Assembly (NCBI GenBank): GCA_024636585.1
Contig: JAGXGS010000035.1
Coordinates: forward strand, 26,711-90,710
Reading direction: 5' to 3'
Length of the DNA stretch: 64,000 nucleotides
DNA from: Thiogranum sp.
Lineage (GTDB): Bacteria > Pseudomonadota > Gammaproteobacteria > DSM-19610
Each line of letters opens with the position of its first letter. The first letter of the stretch is position 1. Below are positions 1 through 9,621 of the stretch, one piece after another. A program made the position numbers and the translations under genes. Under the pieces are notes generated by a model. That model had not been told where the DNA came from and searched no databases. It saw nothing but the letters and a program-made list of their open reading frames with translations.

Positions 1-168
1 CGGTGCGTTTCTGACGCCGCCGGCGCTCATGCGCTCAGTCTCGACGCCTGCCGGTGGGAACTGGCCGTACTGGATTTCGCCGGTTTCGCTTTTCCACTTA
101 TATACCTCAGCGCTGACAGGCAGGACGGCGAGAGCCAGAACGATCGCAAGAACAGGATTGAAGCGCAT
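1..168 (-). CDS. DUF4124-type periplasmic protein, N-terminal part
   Basis: The window edge cuts this gene, so only the first 56 codons are visible. The ATG is at 168, read leftward. A short signal peptide (Arg-Phe-Asn, then a Leu/Val/Ala-rich core ending Val-Ser-Ala) is followed by EVYKWKSETGEIQYGQFPP. This is the usual opening of DUF4124 proteins, which are small secreted or periplasmic proteins of unknown function common in gammaproteobacteria. It is divergent from ilvB. The family assignment rests on the short VYKW...G motif alone, so it is moderately sure. No function can be given. Confidence 0.6.
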   Translation of the reverse strand, partial: MRFNPVLAIVLALAVLPVSAEVYKWKSETGEIQYGQFPPAGVETERMSAGGVRNAP

Positions 169-329
169 GCTTGAACCTCTTTAGTGGTTGTTGGCGGATT
201 GATACCACGTTGGACGCCGGGCGGGCAAGCAACTGGTTTATATTATCGGACGTCGGTCCCAAGAATCGCTGGATTCTCTATGGAATGAATGGCATATTAG
301 CCGGTTCTAACTCTGAGCATAGCGCATGT

Positions 330-352
330 GCCCGAATATACGGGCTTTTTTT
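330..352 (+). terminator. Intrinsic terminator or attenuator ahead of ilvB
   Basis: A perfect stem GCCCG/CGGGC (330-334 with 341-345) encloses AATATA and is followed directly by seven T. It lies 40 bases before the ilvB start and in the same direction. No + strand gene precedes it, so it may be a premature terminator in the ilvB leader. I could not find a convincing Ile/Val/Leu-rich leader peptide, so attenuation is inference. Confidence 0.6.
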
Positions 353-391
353 CTGGTTTTTTGCGCTATCAGATATCGGGAGATTTGACAG

Positions 392-2086
392 GTGGAGCTG
401 ACTGGCGCTGAGATTTTTGTGCGCTGCCTTGCTGAACAGGGAGTCGAACATTTATTCGGCTACCCTGGCGGGGCTGTATTGCCAATTTACGATGCGCTTT
501 ACCAGCAGGACAAGGTCCAGCACGTGCTGGTGCGCCATGAACAGGCGGCGACGCATGCGGCCGACGGCTACGCGCGCTCCACCGGCAAACCCGGTGTGGT
601 GCTGGTAACTTCGGGTCCGGGCGCGACCAATGCAGTGACCGGTATCGCCACTGCGTATATGGACTCGATTCCGCTGGTGGTATTTACCGGGCAGGTGCCG
701 ACGGCGCTGATCGGTAATGATGCGTTTCAGGAAGTGGATAGCGTGGGCATCACGCGCCCGTGCGTAAAACACAACTTTCTGGTCAAGGACGTCAGGGATC
801 TGGCTACTACCATTAAAAAGGCTTTCTACATCGCGACCACCGGACGCCCTGGCCCGGTCGTGGTAGACATTCCAAAAGACGTCAGTGCCGCAAAAGCGGA
901 ATTCCACTACCCGAAGCGCGTCACCATGCGCTCCTACAATCCCGTTACCAAAGGGCATCCGCGCCAGATCAGGAAAGCAGTGGATCTGATGCTGACCGCC
1001 AAACGCCCCATGCTGTACACGGGCGGTGGCGTAATCCTGTCCAATGCCAGCAGCCAGCTGGTGCAGCTGACCCGCCTGCTCGGTTTTCCTATCACCAATA
1101 CGCTGATGGGCCTGGGTGGCTATCCCGCCACTGACAGGCAATGCCTCGGCATGCTCGGAATGCACGGCACCTATGAAGCCAATATGGGCATGCATAACTG
1201 CGACGTGCTGATTGCGATCGGTGCGCGTTTCGACGACCGGGTGACCGGCAACATCGAGAAATTCTGCCCCACTGCGCAGATCATCCATATTGATATCGAT
1301 CCGGCCAGTATTTCCAAGAACGTGAAGGTCGATGTGCCGATCGTGGGGCCGGTCGACCAGGTGCTCAAGGAAATGCTGGCGGTGATCAAGGAGATCAAGG
1401 GTAAGCCGGATGCCGCCGCGCTCCAGGTCTGGTGGAAACAAATCGAAGAATGGCGCGCCATGGACTGTCTGAAGTTCGACCGTGACAGCGAATTGATCAA
1501 GCCGCAGGCGGTGCTGGAATCTCTTTACAAAATCACGCGCGGGAATGCCTATGTGACCTCTGATGTGGGTCAGCATCAAATGTGGGCCGCGCAATTCTAC
1601 AAATTCGACAAGCCGAACCGCTGGATTAATTCCGGCGGGCTGGGCACCATGGGCTTCGGTCTGCCGGCGGCGATGGGCGTGCAGTTTGCGCATCCGAAAG
1701 AGACGGTGGCCTGCGTGACCGGCGAGGGCAGTATCCAGATGTGTATTCAGGAGCTGTCGACCTGCCTTCAGTACAAGCTGCCGTTGAAGGTCATTAACCT
1801 GAACAATCGCTACCTCGGCATGGTGCGGCAGTGGCAGCAGTTCTTCTATGATGGCCGCTATGCCATGTCTTACATGGAGTCGCTGCCCGACTTCGTCAAG
1901 CTGGCCGAGAGTTATGGCCACGTGGGGATGCAGATTACCAGACCTGAAGATGTCGAGCCGGCACTCAAGGAAGCATTCAAGATGAAAGATCGGCTGGTGT
2001 TCATGGATTTTATTACCGACCAGTCGGAAAATGTTTATCCAATGATCCCGGCCGGCGCCGGCCAAAATGAAATGATTCTGGTGTAG
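392..2086 (+). CDS. ilvB: Acetolactate synthase, large (catalytic) subunit
   Basis: A thiamine-diphosphate enzyme that condenses two pyruvates to acetolactate, or pyruvate with 2-oxobutyrate to acetohydroxybutyrate. This is the first common step of valine, leucine and isoleucine synthesis. At 564 aa it has the family length. The N-terminal TPP-binding domain carries GYPGGAVLP and the proton-relay Glu50 in RHEQAA. A central FAD/nucleotide-type domain follows, and the C-terminal domain holds GEGS...NLNN, the Mg-TPP motif. The start is GTG at 392, with GGGAG about ten bases upstream; no ATG fits the conserved N-terminus. The ilvH start lies one base after the stop, so the two subunits are probably made together. 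The terminator at 330-352 lies in its leader. Confidence 0.96.
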   Translation: MELTGAEIFVRCLAEQGVEHLFGYPGGAVLPIYDALYQQDKVQHVLVRHEQAATHAADGYARSTGKPGVVLVTSGPGATNAVTGIATAYMDSIPLVVFTGQVPTALIGNDAFQEVDSVGITRPCVKHNFLVKDVRDLATTIKKAFYIATTGRPGPVVVDIPKDVSAAKAEFHYPKRVTMRSYNPVTKGHPRQIRKAVDLMLTAKRPMLYTGGGVILSNASSQLVQLTRLLGFPITNTLMGLGGYPATDRQCLGMLGMHGTYEANMGMHNCDVLIAIGARFDDRVTGNIEKFCPTAQIIHIDIDPASISKNVKVDVPIVGPVDQVLKEMLAVIKEIKGKPDAAALQVWWKQIEEWRAMDCLKFDRDSELIKPQAVLESLYKITRGNAYVTSDVGQHQMWAAQFYKFDKPNRWINSGGLGTMGFGLPAAMGVQFAHPKETVACVTGEGSIQMCIQELSTCLQYKLPLKVINLNNRYLGMVRQWQQFFYDGRYAMSYMESLPDFVKLAESYGHVGMQITRPEDVEPALKEAFKMKDRLVFMDFITDQSENVYPMIPAGAGQNEMILV

Positions 2087-2087
2087 C

Positions 2088-2579
2088 ATGCGGCACATTC
2101 TTTCTATATTGATGGAAAACGAAGCAGGCGCACTGTCACGGGTGGCAGGCCTGTTTTCGGCACGCGGCTATAACATCGAATCGCTGACCGTGGCGCCGAC
2201 CGAAGATGAATCGCTGTCGCGCATGACGCTGGTCACTACTGGCACCGATGAGGTGGTCGAGCAGATCACCAAACAGCTCAACAAGCTGATCGATGTCGTC
2301 AAGCTCATGGATATGCAGGAAGGACCGCATATCGAGCGCGAAATGATGTTGATCAAGACGCGGGCGATCGGCCCGGCGCGCGAAGAAGTGAAGCGCCTGT
2401 CGGACATTTTCCGCGGTCGTATCATCGACGTCACCGACAAGATCTACACCATTGAAGTTACCGGCACCAGCGCCAAGCTGAATGCCTTTGTCGAAGCCAT
2501 GGCTGAGACCGACATCATTGAAGTTGTCCGGTCCGGCGTGATGGGAATCGCACGCGGCGAAAAATCCTTGCGTGTGTAA
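2088..2579 (+). CDS. ilvH: Acetolactate synthase, small (regulatory) subunit
   Basis: The regulatory partner of the preceding catalytic subunit. It activates the enzyme and in this family confers feedback inhibition by valine. At 163 aa it has the usual length for the short form. An N-terminal ACT domain (RHILSILMENEAGALSRV, roughly residues 2-75) is followed by the ALS_ss_C domain. The RGYNIESLTV and SRMTLV motifs are intact. The ATG lies one base beyond the ilvB stop (tight coupling), and the gene runs on to ilvC after 33 bases. Confidence 0.96.
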   Translation: MRHILSILMENEAGALSRVAGLFSARGYNIESLTVAPTEDESLSRMTLVTTGTDEVVEQITKQLNKLIDVVKLMDMQEGPHIEREMMLIKTRAIGPAREEVKRLSDIFRGRIIDVTDKIYTIEVTGTSAKLNAFVEAMAETDIIEVVRSGVMGIARGEKSLRV

Positions 2580-3635
<1,056 letters not shown>

Positions 3636-3638
3636 GAT

Positions 3639-3672
3639 CACCACCGGGGCCGCGTCAGCGGCCCCTCTGGTG
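3639..3672 (+). terminator. Hairpin after ilvC
   Basis: GGGGCCGC (3646-3653) pairs with GCGGCCCC (3658-3665) around the tetraloop GTCA. An outer CACCA/TGGTG stem extends it. The downstream bases are only weakly T-rich (TTATT), but position and stability fit a terminator for the ilvBHC transcript. Confidence 0.6.
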
Positions 3673-3684
3673 TTATTCCCCGGT

Positions 3685-3693
3685 TGCTATAAT
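3685..3693 (+). promoter_or_regulatory. Extended -10 promoter for the psd-like/pssA pair
   Basis: TGC followed by a perfect TATAAT (3688-3693) matches an extended -10 element. I see no good -35. Transcription would begin near 3700, only about five bases before the ATG at 3705, which would give a nearly leaderless mRNA. Confidence 0.4.
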
Positions 3694-3704
3694 CACGCGT
3701 ACGC

Positions 3705-4322
3705 ATGATTCAAAATCGCTATCCCTATTTTGCCCGGCCAGGTTGGTTGCCGCTGGCGCTGTGTGTCATTGCCGCCGTGATTGTCTCGCAGATTGCAGGC
3801 TGGGCCTGGTCGGTTCCCTTCTGGTTGCTGTGTCTGTTTGTCGTGTACGTCTTTCGCGATCCGCGCAGGGAAATTTCCTCGAGTCCACTGGCGGTGGTAA
3901 GCCCGGCGGATGGCGTGGTCATGTCGGTAGATGAAGTTCGTGATCCCTATCTGGATCGGGAGGCAATCCGCCTGTCAGTCGAAATGAGGCGCACCGGCGT
4001 CTACAGCACCCGCAGCCCGGTAGAGGGCAAGATCCTGGAACCGCGCAATTCGACCGCCGGTGATGATCAGCCGCACGGCGTGTGGCTGAAAACCGATGAA
4101 GATGATGACCTGGTGGTGGTGATGCATCGCGGTCCGCTGCGGAATCTGCCGCGCTGCTTCGTGCGTATCGGGGAGCGCATCGGACAGGGGCAGCGTTGCG
4201 GTTACATCCACATGGGTGGCAAGGTCGACATTTATCTGCCGATCAACAGCCGTCCGCAGGTGCAGCCCGGGGCGCACGTAAAAGCAGGATCAGATGTAAT
4301 CGCTACACTTGTACACAAGTGA
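3705..4322 (+). CDS. Phosphatidylserine decarboxylase-like protein, catalytic residues substituted
   Basis: Clearly a homologue of type II (short) phosphatidylserine decarboxylases. It has one or two N-terminal membrane segments (residues about 14-50), then FRDPRR, SPADGVV and the C-terminal KVDIYLP block, 205 aa in total. True Psd enzymes use an Asp-His-Ser triad, and the Ser self-cleaves to form the pyruvoyl cofactor. Asp69 (SPADG) is present here. The His of the VHVNRxP motif is Tyr100 (VYSTRSP), and the Ser of FGS(R)VDVYLP is Gly172 (MGGKVDIYLP). Without that Ser, autoprocessing by the known mechanism is not expected. It sits directly before pssA, which makes phosphatidylserine, so a regulatory or scaffold role in phospholipid synthesis is conceivable. 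The homology is sure; the loss of activity is inference. Confidence 0.85.
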   Translation: MIQNRYPYFARPGWLPLALCVIAAVIVSQIAGWAWSVPFWLLCLFVVYVFRDPRREISSSPLAVVSPADGVVMSVDEVRDPYLDREAIRLSVEMRRTGVYSTRSPVEGKILEPRNSTAGDDQPHGVWLKTDEDDDLVVVMHRGPLRNLPRCFVRIGERIGQGQRCGYIHMGGKVDIYLPINSRPQVQPGAHVKAGSDVIATLVHK

Positions 4323-4369
4323 GGCTTTCGCGGAAGCCCGCCAACCTCTGAGACGGAACCGGCACATTT

Positions 4370-5146
4370 ATGGAAGAAGACAAACCCAACGCTCCCACTC
4401 CCCGCCGCCGCGGTATTTACCTGTTGCCGAACCTGTTTACCACGGCAGGCCTGTTCGCCGGCTTTTATGCCATTGTTGCGGCCATGGGCAACAACTTCGA
4501 AGCTGCCGCAATTGCCATTTTTATCGCCATGGTCATGGATGGCATCGATGGCCGGGTAGCGCGCCTGACCAATACCCAAAGTGAATTTGGTGTTCAGTAC
4601 GACAGTCTGTCGGATATGGTGTGCTTCGGTCTGGCGCCGGCCCTGGTAATTTTCCAGTGGACGCTGCGTACCATGATCGAGCAGGGCGGCCTGCTGTCGA
4701 ACCTCGGCTGGCTGGCGGCGTTTATCTATACGGCCGCTGCAGCATTGCGCCTGGCGCGTTTCAACACCCAGGTTGCGACGGCTGACAAGCATTACTTTCA
4801 GGGGCTTCCGAGTCCGTCCGCGGCCGGGCTGCTGGCGGGGCTGGTCTGGTTCAGCAGTGCACAGGGACTGGAAGGCAGTGATATGTGGGTTCTCGGCGCA
4901 CTGCTGGCGGTTGGCGCGGGCGCTCTGATGGTCAGCAATGTGCGCTATTACAGTTTCAAGGAAATAGACTTCAAAAATCGGGTGCCATTCGTGGCGATGT
5001 TTCTGGTAGTGCTGGTATTTGTGGTGGTTTCCAGTGACCCGCCCAGCGTTCTGTTTTTCGGGTTCCTGCTGTATGTCATCTCAGGTCCGGTTGTTACGCT
5101 TTACCAGATTCGCCAGCGGCGCAAGCAGCGCAAATCGCAGTCCTGA
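4370..5146 (+). CDS. pssA: CDP-diacylglycerol-serine O-phosphatidyltransferase
   Basis: An integral membrane enzyme that makes phosphatidylserine from CDP-diacylglycerol and serine. At 258 aa it is the multi-pass CDP-alcohol phosphatidyltransferase form, not the peripheral E. coli type. The signature D-G-x2-A-R-x8-G-x3-D-x3-D is complete in DGRVARLTNTQSEFG...YDSLSD. About seven or eight hydrophobic segments follow the N-terminal YLLPNLFTTAGLFAG. It lies 47 bases after the psd-like gene on the same strand and is probably cotranscribed with it. The basic C-terminus ends RRKQRKSQS. Confidence 0.93.
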   Translation: MEEDKPNAPTPRRRGIYLLPNLFTTAGLFAGFYAIVAAMGNNFEAAAIAIFIAMVMDGIDGRVARLTNTQSEFGVQYDSLSDMVCFGLAPALVIFQWTLRTMIEQGGLLSNLGWLAAFIYTAAAALRLARFNTQVATADKHYFQGLPSPSAAGLLAGLVWFSSAQGLEGSDMWVLGALLAVGAGALMVSNVRYYSFKEIDFKNRVPFVAMFLVVLVFVVVSSDPPSVLFFGFLLYVISGPVVTLYQIRQRRKQRKSQS

Positions 5147-5152
5147 AGTTTC

Positions 5153-7222
5153 TCAGATCGTGGTTTGCCAGTCTGACCAGTCGCTGCGATTCTCGGCGAC
5201 ATGGAACAGGGCGGCGACCACATGGCGGTCGTATTTCACACCGGCATCCTGGAGCAATCGATCCAGTGCCGCCTGAATGCTGATCGCATCGCGGTAGGCG
5301 CGTGGACTGACCAGCGCGACGAAAGCATTGGCGACGGCCAGAATGCGGGCGGTCAGCAGAATGTCATCGCCACTCAGCGCCTGCGGATAGCCGCTGCCAT
5401 CGAGATGCTCCTGCTTCTGCCGGATGGTATCCAGCACCTGCCCCTCAAACTCCAGATCCTCGAGCATTTCCACACCATACTGTACGTGACGCTGTGCCAG
5501 GTCCTGTTCGGCATCGGTGAGTGCTGTGGTTTTGGTGAGGATTTCTCTGGGCACGAAAATCTTGCCGAGATTGGCCAGGCTGGCGGCCATGTCCAGAGTC
5601 TGCCGGTCCGCTTTGCTGAGCTTCAGTTCACGACCGATGGCGTTGGCGACTTCTGCCATGCGCGCCGAGTGATTCGCGGAGTAGGGATCGTGGAGGTCGA
5701 CGACCTGCATGAGCGTATCGACGAGCCGGCGCAGCAGAGTCGCGTGTTTACGCTGTGCAAGACGCAGCGCCGTAGTGTCCTGCATTACCAGCAGAATCGC
5801 ATTGAAGCGTTCGCCCAACCGGTCGACCGGCACTATTGAACACTGGAAAATGCGCGTGTCTCCGCCGATGGACATTTCCCGGGTGCAGTGCTGTATCTCG
5901 CCGTTTGCATGCAGCTGTTCGATAGCAGCGAGCAGCGGCTGTGCGTTGGCCGGGCCAATGACAGCGCCCAGAGACTGTCCGGTCAATTCGTGCGCATCTG
6001 TATTGACCCGTGTCGCCAGACGGGTGTTGGCAAATAGAAGTTGCTGCTGATCATCGAGCAGCATTATCAGCGCCTCGGTGTTATCGGTTACAGCATGCAG
6101 CAGTTCGGTTTGCTTCTGCAGTGCCAGCGACTTGTTGCGCAACGCTTCGGCATCATGTCGGGCCCGCACACTGCTGCCATGCCGCCAGGCCGCCACCAGA
6201 GTCGCCGCAAAGAAAAACAGCAGCAGCGAGAATGAAGTGATTATGAAACGCCGGTGACGATTGGATTCCTGCAGGGCTTCGCCAGCGTCGACCTGCTGGC
6301 TCAGGACCCATGGCGACGAGGGTATGCTGCGGCTGGTGGCAAGCACCGCATGGCCAAGATAATTGCGGAAGAGACCGAAGCTGCCAGGCTCGGTTACGGC
6401 CACGGCGGCCGCAAGATTGGAACGGTCCAGTGGCAGCGACTTGCGCGTCGGCACACCGCCGCCGCGCGTGGGAGACAGGTACAGCACCTGCCGGTCTTCG
6501 CTCTTCAGTAACAGTGATTCATCGCCGGCCGTCAGCGCGACTCCGGTGTTCAGCAGCGGATACAGTGTGCGGGCGGCATTATGCACGCCGAGTATCACTC
6601 CACTGCTGCCGCTGTCGGTCTGCGCACCCAGCACCGCCGGTACCGGCACGGCAATGCCGAACAGGACACGATCGTGGGCGTCCAGTACCAGTTCGCTGAA
6701 CGTCACGCGACCTGTCTGCTGGGCGAGCTCGACCGCCGCTGCGAGAGCGGCACCGATTTCCGGCATACCCGAAGTCGCTACCACCCGGCGCTGCCCGGCA
6801 TCGAACAGGGCCAGACCATTAGCGCGCCGCTGTGGGACGTTTGCAGTAATCAATGACTGCTGCCCGTCCGCTGTGAATCCATAGCGCTCGGCGCTGGCCA
6901 GGATCAGGTTGCGCAGGTAACCAAGCTGGGCCGGTTCATCGCTGGAGTCGGCGCTGTCGCGGTGCTGGCTGAGCTGCCAGAGATACAGCTGCAGGGAGGC
7001 ATTGTTGGCGAGTTCGTTCAGTGACTGCTGTTGCAGTGCCAACCAGTCTTCTATGGCCTGTACCCGTGTCTCCGCCACCTGGCCCAGACGGATCGACCAG
7101 GCGTCGAGGTCGCGCTGACGCTCTTTCTGTACGTAGGCACTGATGAGCAGGCTACCGGCAATAAGGATGGCGACCAGCGCGAGAATGCCCCCCCATACGG
7201 GTCGGGTAATTGATGTTTTCAC
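5153..7222 (-). CDS. Membrane sensor with PAS and degenerate HD-GYP domains
   Basis: 689 aa. A transmembrane segment near residues 8-30 is followed by a large periplasmic sensor region of about 290 residues that looks Cache-like. A second transmembrane segment (FIITSFSLLLFFFAATLVA) leads to a short helical linker, a PAS domain and an HD-GYP domain. HD-GYP enzymes hydrolyse c-di-GMP with a di- or trinuclear metal site. Here the HD pair is replaced by Ala550-Asn551 (ASLANLGK), the HH of HHE by Lys603-Gln604, and the later metal Asp by Asn632, while DGSGYP is kept. It is probably a receptor, not an enzyme. I chose GTG 7222, just ahead of the first membrane helix and 15 bases after the stop of the LapG-like gene; an upstream GTG at 7258 would overlap that gene. 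Confidence 0.82.
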   Translation of the reverse strand: MKTSITRPVWGGILALVAILIAGSLLISAYVQKERQRDLDAWSIRLGQVAETRVQAIEDWLALQQQSLNELANNASLQLYLWQLSQHRDSADSSDEPAQLGYLRNLILASAERYGFTADGQQSLITANVPQRRANGLALFDAGQRRVVATSGMPEIGAALAAAVELAQQTGRVTFSELVLDAHDRVLFGIAVPVPAVLGAQTDSGSSGVILGVHNAARTLYPLLNTGVALTAGDESLLLKSEDRQVLYLSPTRGGGVPTRKSLPLDRSNLAAAVAVTEPGSFGLFRNYLGHAVLATSRSIPSSPWVLSQQVDAGEALQESNRHRRFIITSFSLLLFFFAATLVAAWRHGSSVRARHDAEALRNKSLALQKQTELLHAVTDNTEALIMLLDDQQQLLFANTRLATRVNTDAHELTGQSLGAVIGPANAQPLLAAIEQLHANGEIQHCTREMSIGGDTRIFQCSIVPVDRLGERFNAILLVMQDTTALRLAQRKHATLLRRLVDTLMQVVDLHDPYSANHSARMAEVANAIGRELKLSKADRQTLDMAASLANLGKIFVPREILTKTTALTDAEQDLAQRHVQYGVEMLEDLEFEGQVLDTIRQKQEHLDGSGYPQALSGDDILLTARILAVANAFVALVSPRAYRDAISIQAALDRLLQDAGVKYDRHVVAALFHVAENRSDWSDWQTTI

Positions 7223-7236
7223 AGTGCGCTGTCCGT

Positions 7237-7890
7237 TTAATCCGGTAGGTGGATCCACCAGTTCTGCTCATTGATTGAATACACCGGCGCATAATGCACG
7301 ATGTCCCGGTGTGAAATCACGTCCCGCGTCTGGTTGTCGAGAATCAGGATATCATCGTTCTGCGCTACCGCCAGTACTGCATGTGGTACGCGAAGGTTGG
7401 TGTCCTGCAGCACTACGATGCGTAATTCTTCGCTGGCGAAGCCGAGCCATAAAAGCGAAAACAGCTTGGTGAGGGCGTAGTCTTCGCAGTCGCCGTTATT
7501 GTCGAGGAATTCCCGCACCACTGCCCAGTAGTCCTCGACACCGTAATTATCGATGTCCAGCACGTAATTCCTGCGGTTCGCAAAGCTGTTCACGGCCTTG
7601 AGCTGTTCGGCGCGCGGCCGATCGCGCAGGCTGTCAAGAAAGGCCAGCCAGTCATCGAGATGACAGCGGTTGAACTGCGTCGCATTGCAGCGTCCATCCG
7701 GCGTATCGATCAGAATATGGCGTTGCAGGGCGCCCAGCCATTGCCTGAATATGCCCATGTCGGCTTGCTGGCTTTGTCGATAGCCGAACAGGTTATCGTT
7801 GAAGGCAGCATGTCCGGGTGTGGTATGCAGACCGAGCCAGAAGCCGGCCAGCATCAGGGCCGGCAGTGAAAATAGCTTGTTATAGGTCAA
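7237..7890 (-). CDS. LapG-like periplasmic transglutaminase-fold cysteine protease
   Basis: Belongs to the bacterial transglutaminase-like cysteine proteinases (BTLCP, the LapG family). LapG trims large surface adhesins in the periplasm and is held back by the c-di-GMP receptor LapD. The Cys-His-Asp triad is visible: Cys135 in NGDCEDYAL, His170 in VPHAVLAV and Asp185 in LILDNQ. A signal peptide ends at GHA. The start is uncertain. TTG 7890 gives a clean signal peptide of about 29 residues, while TTG 7953 would add 21 residues and has no good ribosome site. The next gene in the same direction is the degenerate HD-GYP receptor. No adhesin substrate is visible in this window. Confidence 0.83.
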   Translation of the reverse strand: MTYNKLFSLPALMLAGFWLGLHTTPGHAAFNDNLFGYRQSQQADMGIFRQWLGALQRHILIDTPDGRCNATQFNRCHLDDWLAFLDSLRDRPRAEQLKAVNSFANRRNYVLDIDNYGVEDYWAVVREFLDNNGDCEDYALTKLFSLLWLGFASEELRIVVLQDTNLRVPHAVLAVAQNDDILILDNQTRDVISHRDIVHYAPVYSINEQNWWIHLPD

Positions 7891-7995
7891 TTGTCTTTGC
7901 CGGCCAACTCTTTTAATATGCGCACAAACCGTCGCCAGATGCAGACGATTCAAAAAATTTCTGTTTCACGCGCGTAAATTAACTGGGGAAGGATA

Positions 7996-9333
7996 ATGGT
8001 TCAAGCAATAATCAGGGATAAAAACCGCATTGGAACGATTCTCTTTTCGATTTTGCTCGCCGCACCACTTGCGGCAGGGGCGCAGGAAGAGCCAATCCCG
8101 CCGGTTGATCCGGTGCCAACAGTTGGGCAAACCGCGAATGAAGCCCTGTTCCGGGAAGGCATGGAGGCACTCGAGGACCAGCGGCTGAAATCCGCCATCC
8201 GCGCCTTCAGCACGATTCTTGACGATGAGCCGGAACTGCACCGCGCCAAACTGGAGCTGGCTCTCGCTTACTATCGCTCGATGCGCTACGAGAAAGCCGA
8301 GCGGCTGGCCAGCCAGGTCCTGGACGATCCTGCCACACCACCGGAAGTGCGCGTCACCATCCTGGCATTTCTTGCGCAGGTTCGCCGCGACGCCGAGGAA
8401 TATGGCGAAAAACACAATTTCACGCCGTTTATCGCCGCGGGCATCATGCACGATACGAACGTCAATGTGGGACCCAGTGTCGCCGGGGTGCGGGTGGGGG
8501 ATACCACTTTGACGCTGGCGCCGGATTCATTGAGCCAGTCTGATAATGCCTATATCGGCAATGCAGGATTCGACCATCTCTATCAGTCAGGGAAGCGCGT
8601 GGAAGTGGGCGAGCAGAGCGCGGCGCTGCTGTGGCAGAGCGGCGCCAGCGTCTACTGGCGGCGTTACCACGAACAGAATGACTATGACATGATGGTCGCC
8701 AGCATCAACACCGGACCGGCAATCCTGATGCTGCGCAAATGGCGGGCTTCCCTGCAGTTGCGCAGTGATTACCTGACTCTGGCCGGCCATGCACTCAGCT
8801 GGATCAATAGCGTCGAGCCCGCCGTGACCTGGCAGTTCAACAATGGTGAGCTGACTTTGGAGGGTAACTATTCCTACCGCAGCTATCACCGCAATGAAGA
8901 CGAAGGACGCGAGGGCGATTATGGCTATCTCGGCGTTACCCTCAGTCGCTATCTCGATAATCGCAGATTTGCGTTGACCGCCGGCGCGCGAGCCGTTGGT
9001 TTTAATGCTGATGCCGACCAGTTTGCTTATACCGGCGGCCAGATCAATGCCGGTATCAGTGGCATACCCTGGCCGAACGGGACGGCCTATGCACGCGGTC
9101 GCTACTCTGATTTTTACTACCAGGGTGATACGCCTTCCTTCAACAAGGAGCGGCACGATCAGGAATACCTCGCCACGCTCGGTCTCACCCATACGTTCAG
9201 GAACGATGACGATCTGTTGAAAAACTGGGTGGTGAATGCCTTCTGGGAGCGAACATTCAACGATTCGAACATCAGCGGGTTCTATACCTATACGCGGTAT
9301 CAGACGATGCTGATGCTGTCGCGCAGCTTTTAG
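7996..9333 (+). CDS. Slam/DUF560-like outer-membrane protein with TPR domain
   Basis: 445 aa. A signal peptide ends at AAGAQ. An N-terminal TPR-like region (residues about 45-135) precedes a C-terminal domain rich in alternating aromatic strands that ends in a terminal Phe, as outer-membrane barrels do. The junction HNFTPFIAAGIMHDTNVN matches the start of the DUF560 barrel of surface-lipoprotein assembly modulators, which move lipoproteins to the cell surface. The ATG is preceded by GGGGAAGGA. It is divergent from the LapG-like gene and followed by two secreted proteins that might be surface clients. A TPR-porin of other function is possible. The barrel call is firm, the Slam function moderate. 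Confidence 0.7.
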   Translation: MVQAIIRDKNRIGTILFSILLAAPLAAGAQEEPIPPVDPVPTVGQTANEALFREGMEALEDQRLKSAIRAFSTILDDEPELHRAKLELALAYYRSMRYEKAERLASQVLDDPATPPEVRVTILAFLAQVRRDAEEYGEKHNFTPFIAAGIMHDTNVNVGPSVAGVRVGDTTLTLAPDSLSQSDNAYIGNAGFDHLYQSGKRVEVGEQSAALLWQSGASVYWRRYHEQNDYDMMVASINTGPAILMLRKWRASLQLRSDYLTLAGHALSWINSVEPAVTWQFNNGELTLEGNYSYRSYHRNEDEGREGDYGYLGVTLSRYLDNRRFALTAGARAVGFNADADQFAYTGGQINAGISGIPWPNGTAYARGRYSDFYYQGDTPSFNKERHDQEYLATLGLTHTFRNDDDLLKNWVVNAFWERTFNDSNISGFYTYTRYQTMLMLSRSF

Positions 9334-9621
9334 CGGATAACGATGTGTCGGACTATATTACAGTTGGTGCTGCGGTTGGGTTGCTCTAGACCGGTTAGGC
9401 AACCTTCTGAAATACAAGCTGTTTTATGGGCCCGAAACGGGGCTGCCGCAACCGTGCTGTGTCGGCTAAATTTACATTGTTTGCGCCATAACGCTGACAG
9501 CCTTTGAAACGTCGCCTGTAAGCGACGGTTAATCAAGGCAATTCCAGTTACGGCACAGTCATTGCAAAGCATATGCTATAGGTCTCTTCTGGACTGGCGA
9601 AGCTATTTGGGAAAATCACTG

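Noticed and set aside
171..401. A + strand frame covering the ilvB leader
   Set aside because: It crosses the terminator hairpin, has no ribosome site and is not rich in Ile, Val or Leu, so it is not a good attenuator peptide.
452..2098. A 548-codon open frame on the minus strand opposite ilvB
   Set aside because: It is the antisense shadow of a highly conserved gene in GC-rich DNA. The His/Arg-rich translation has no domain and no ribosome site.
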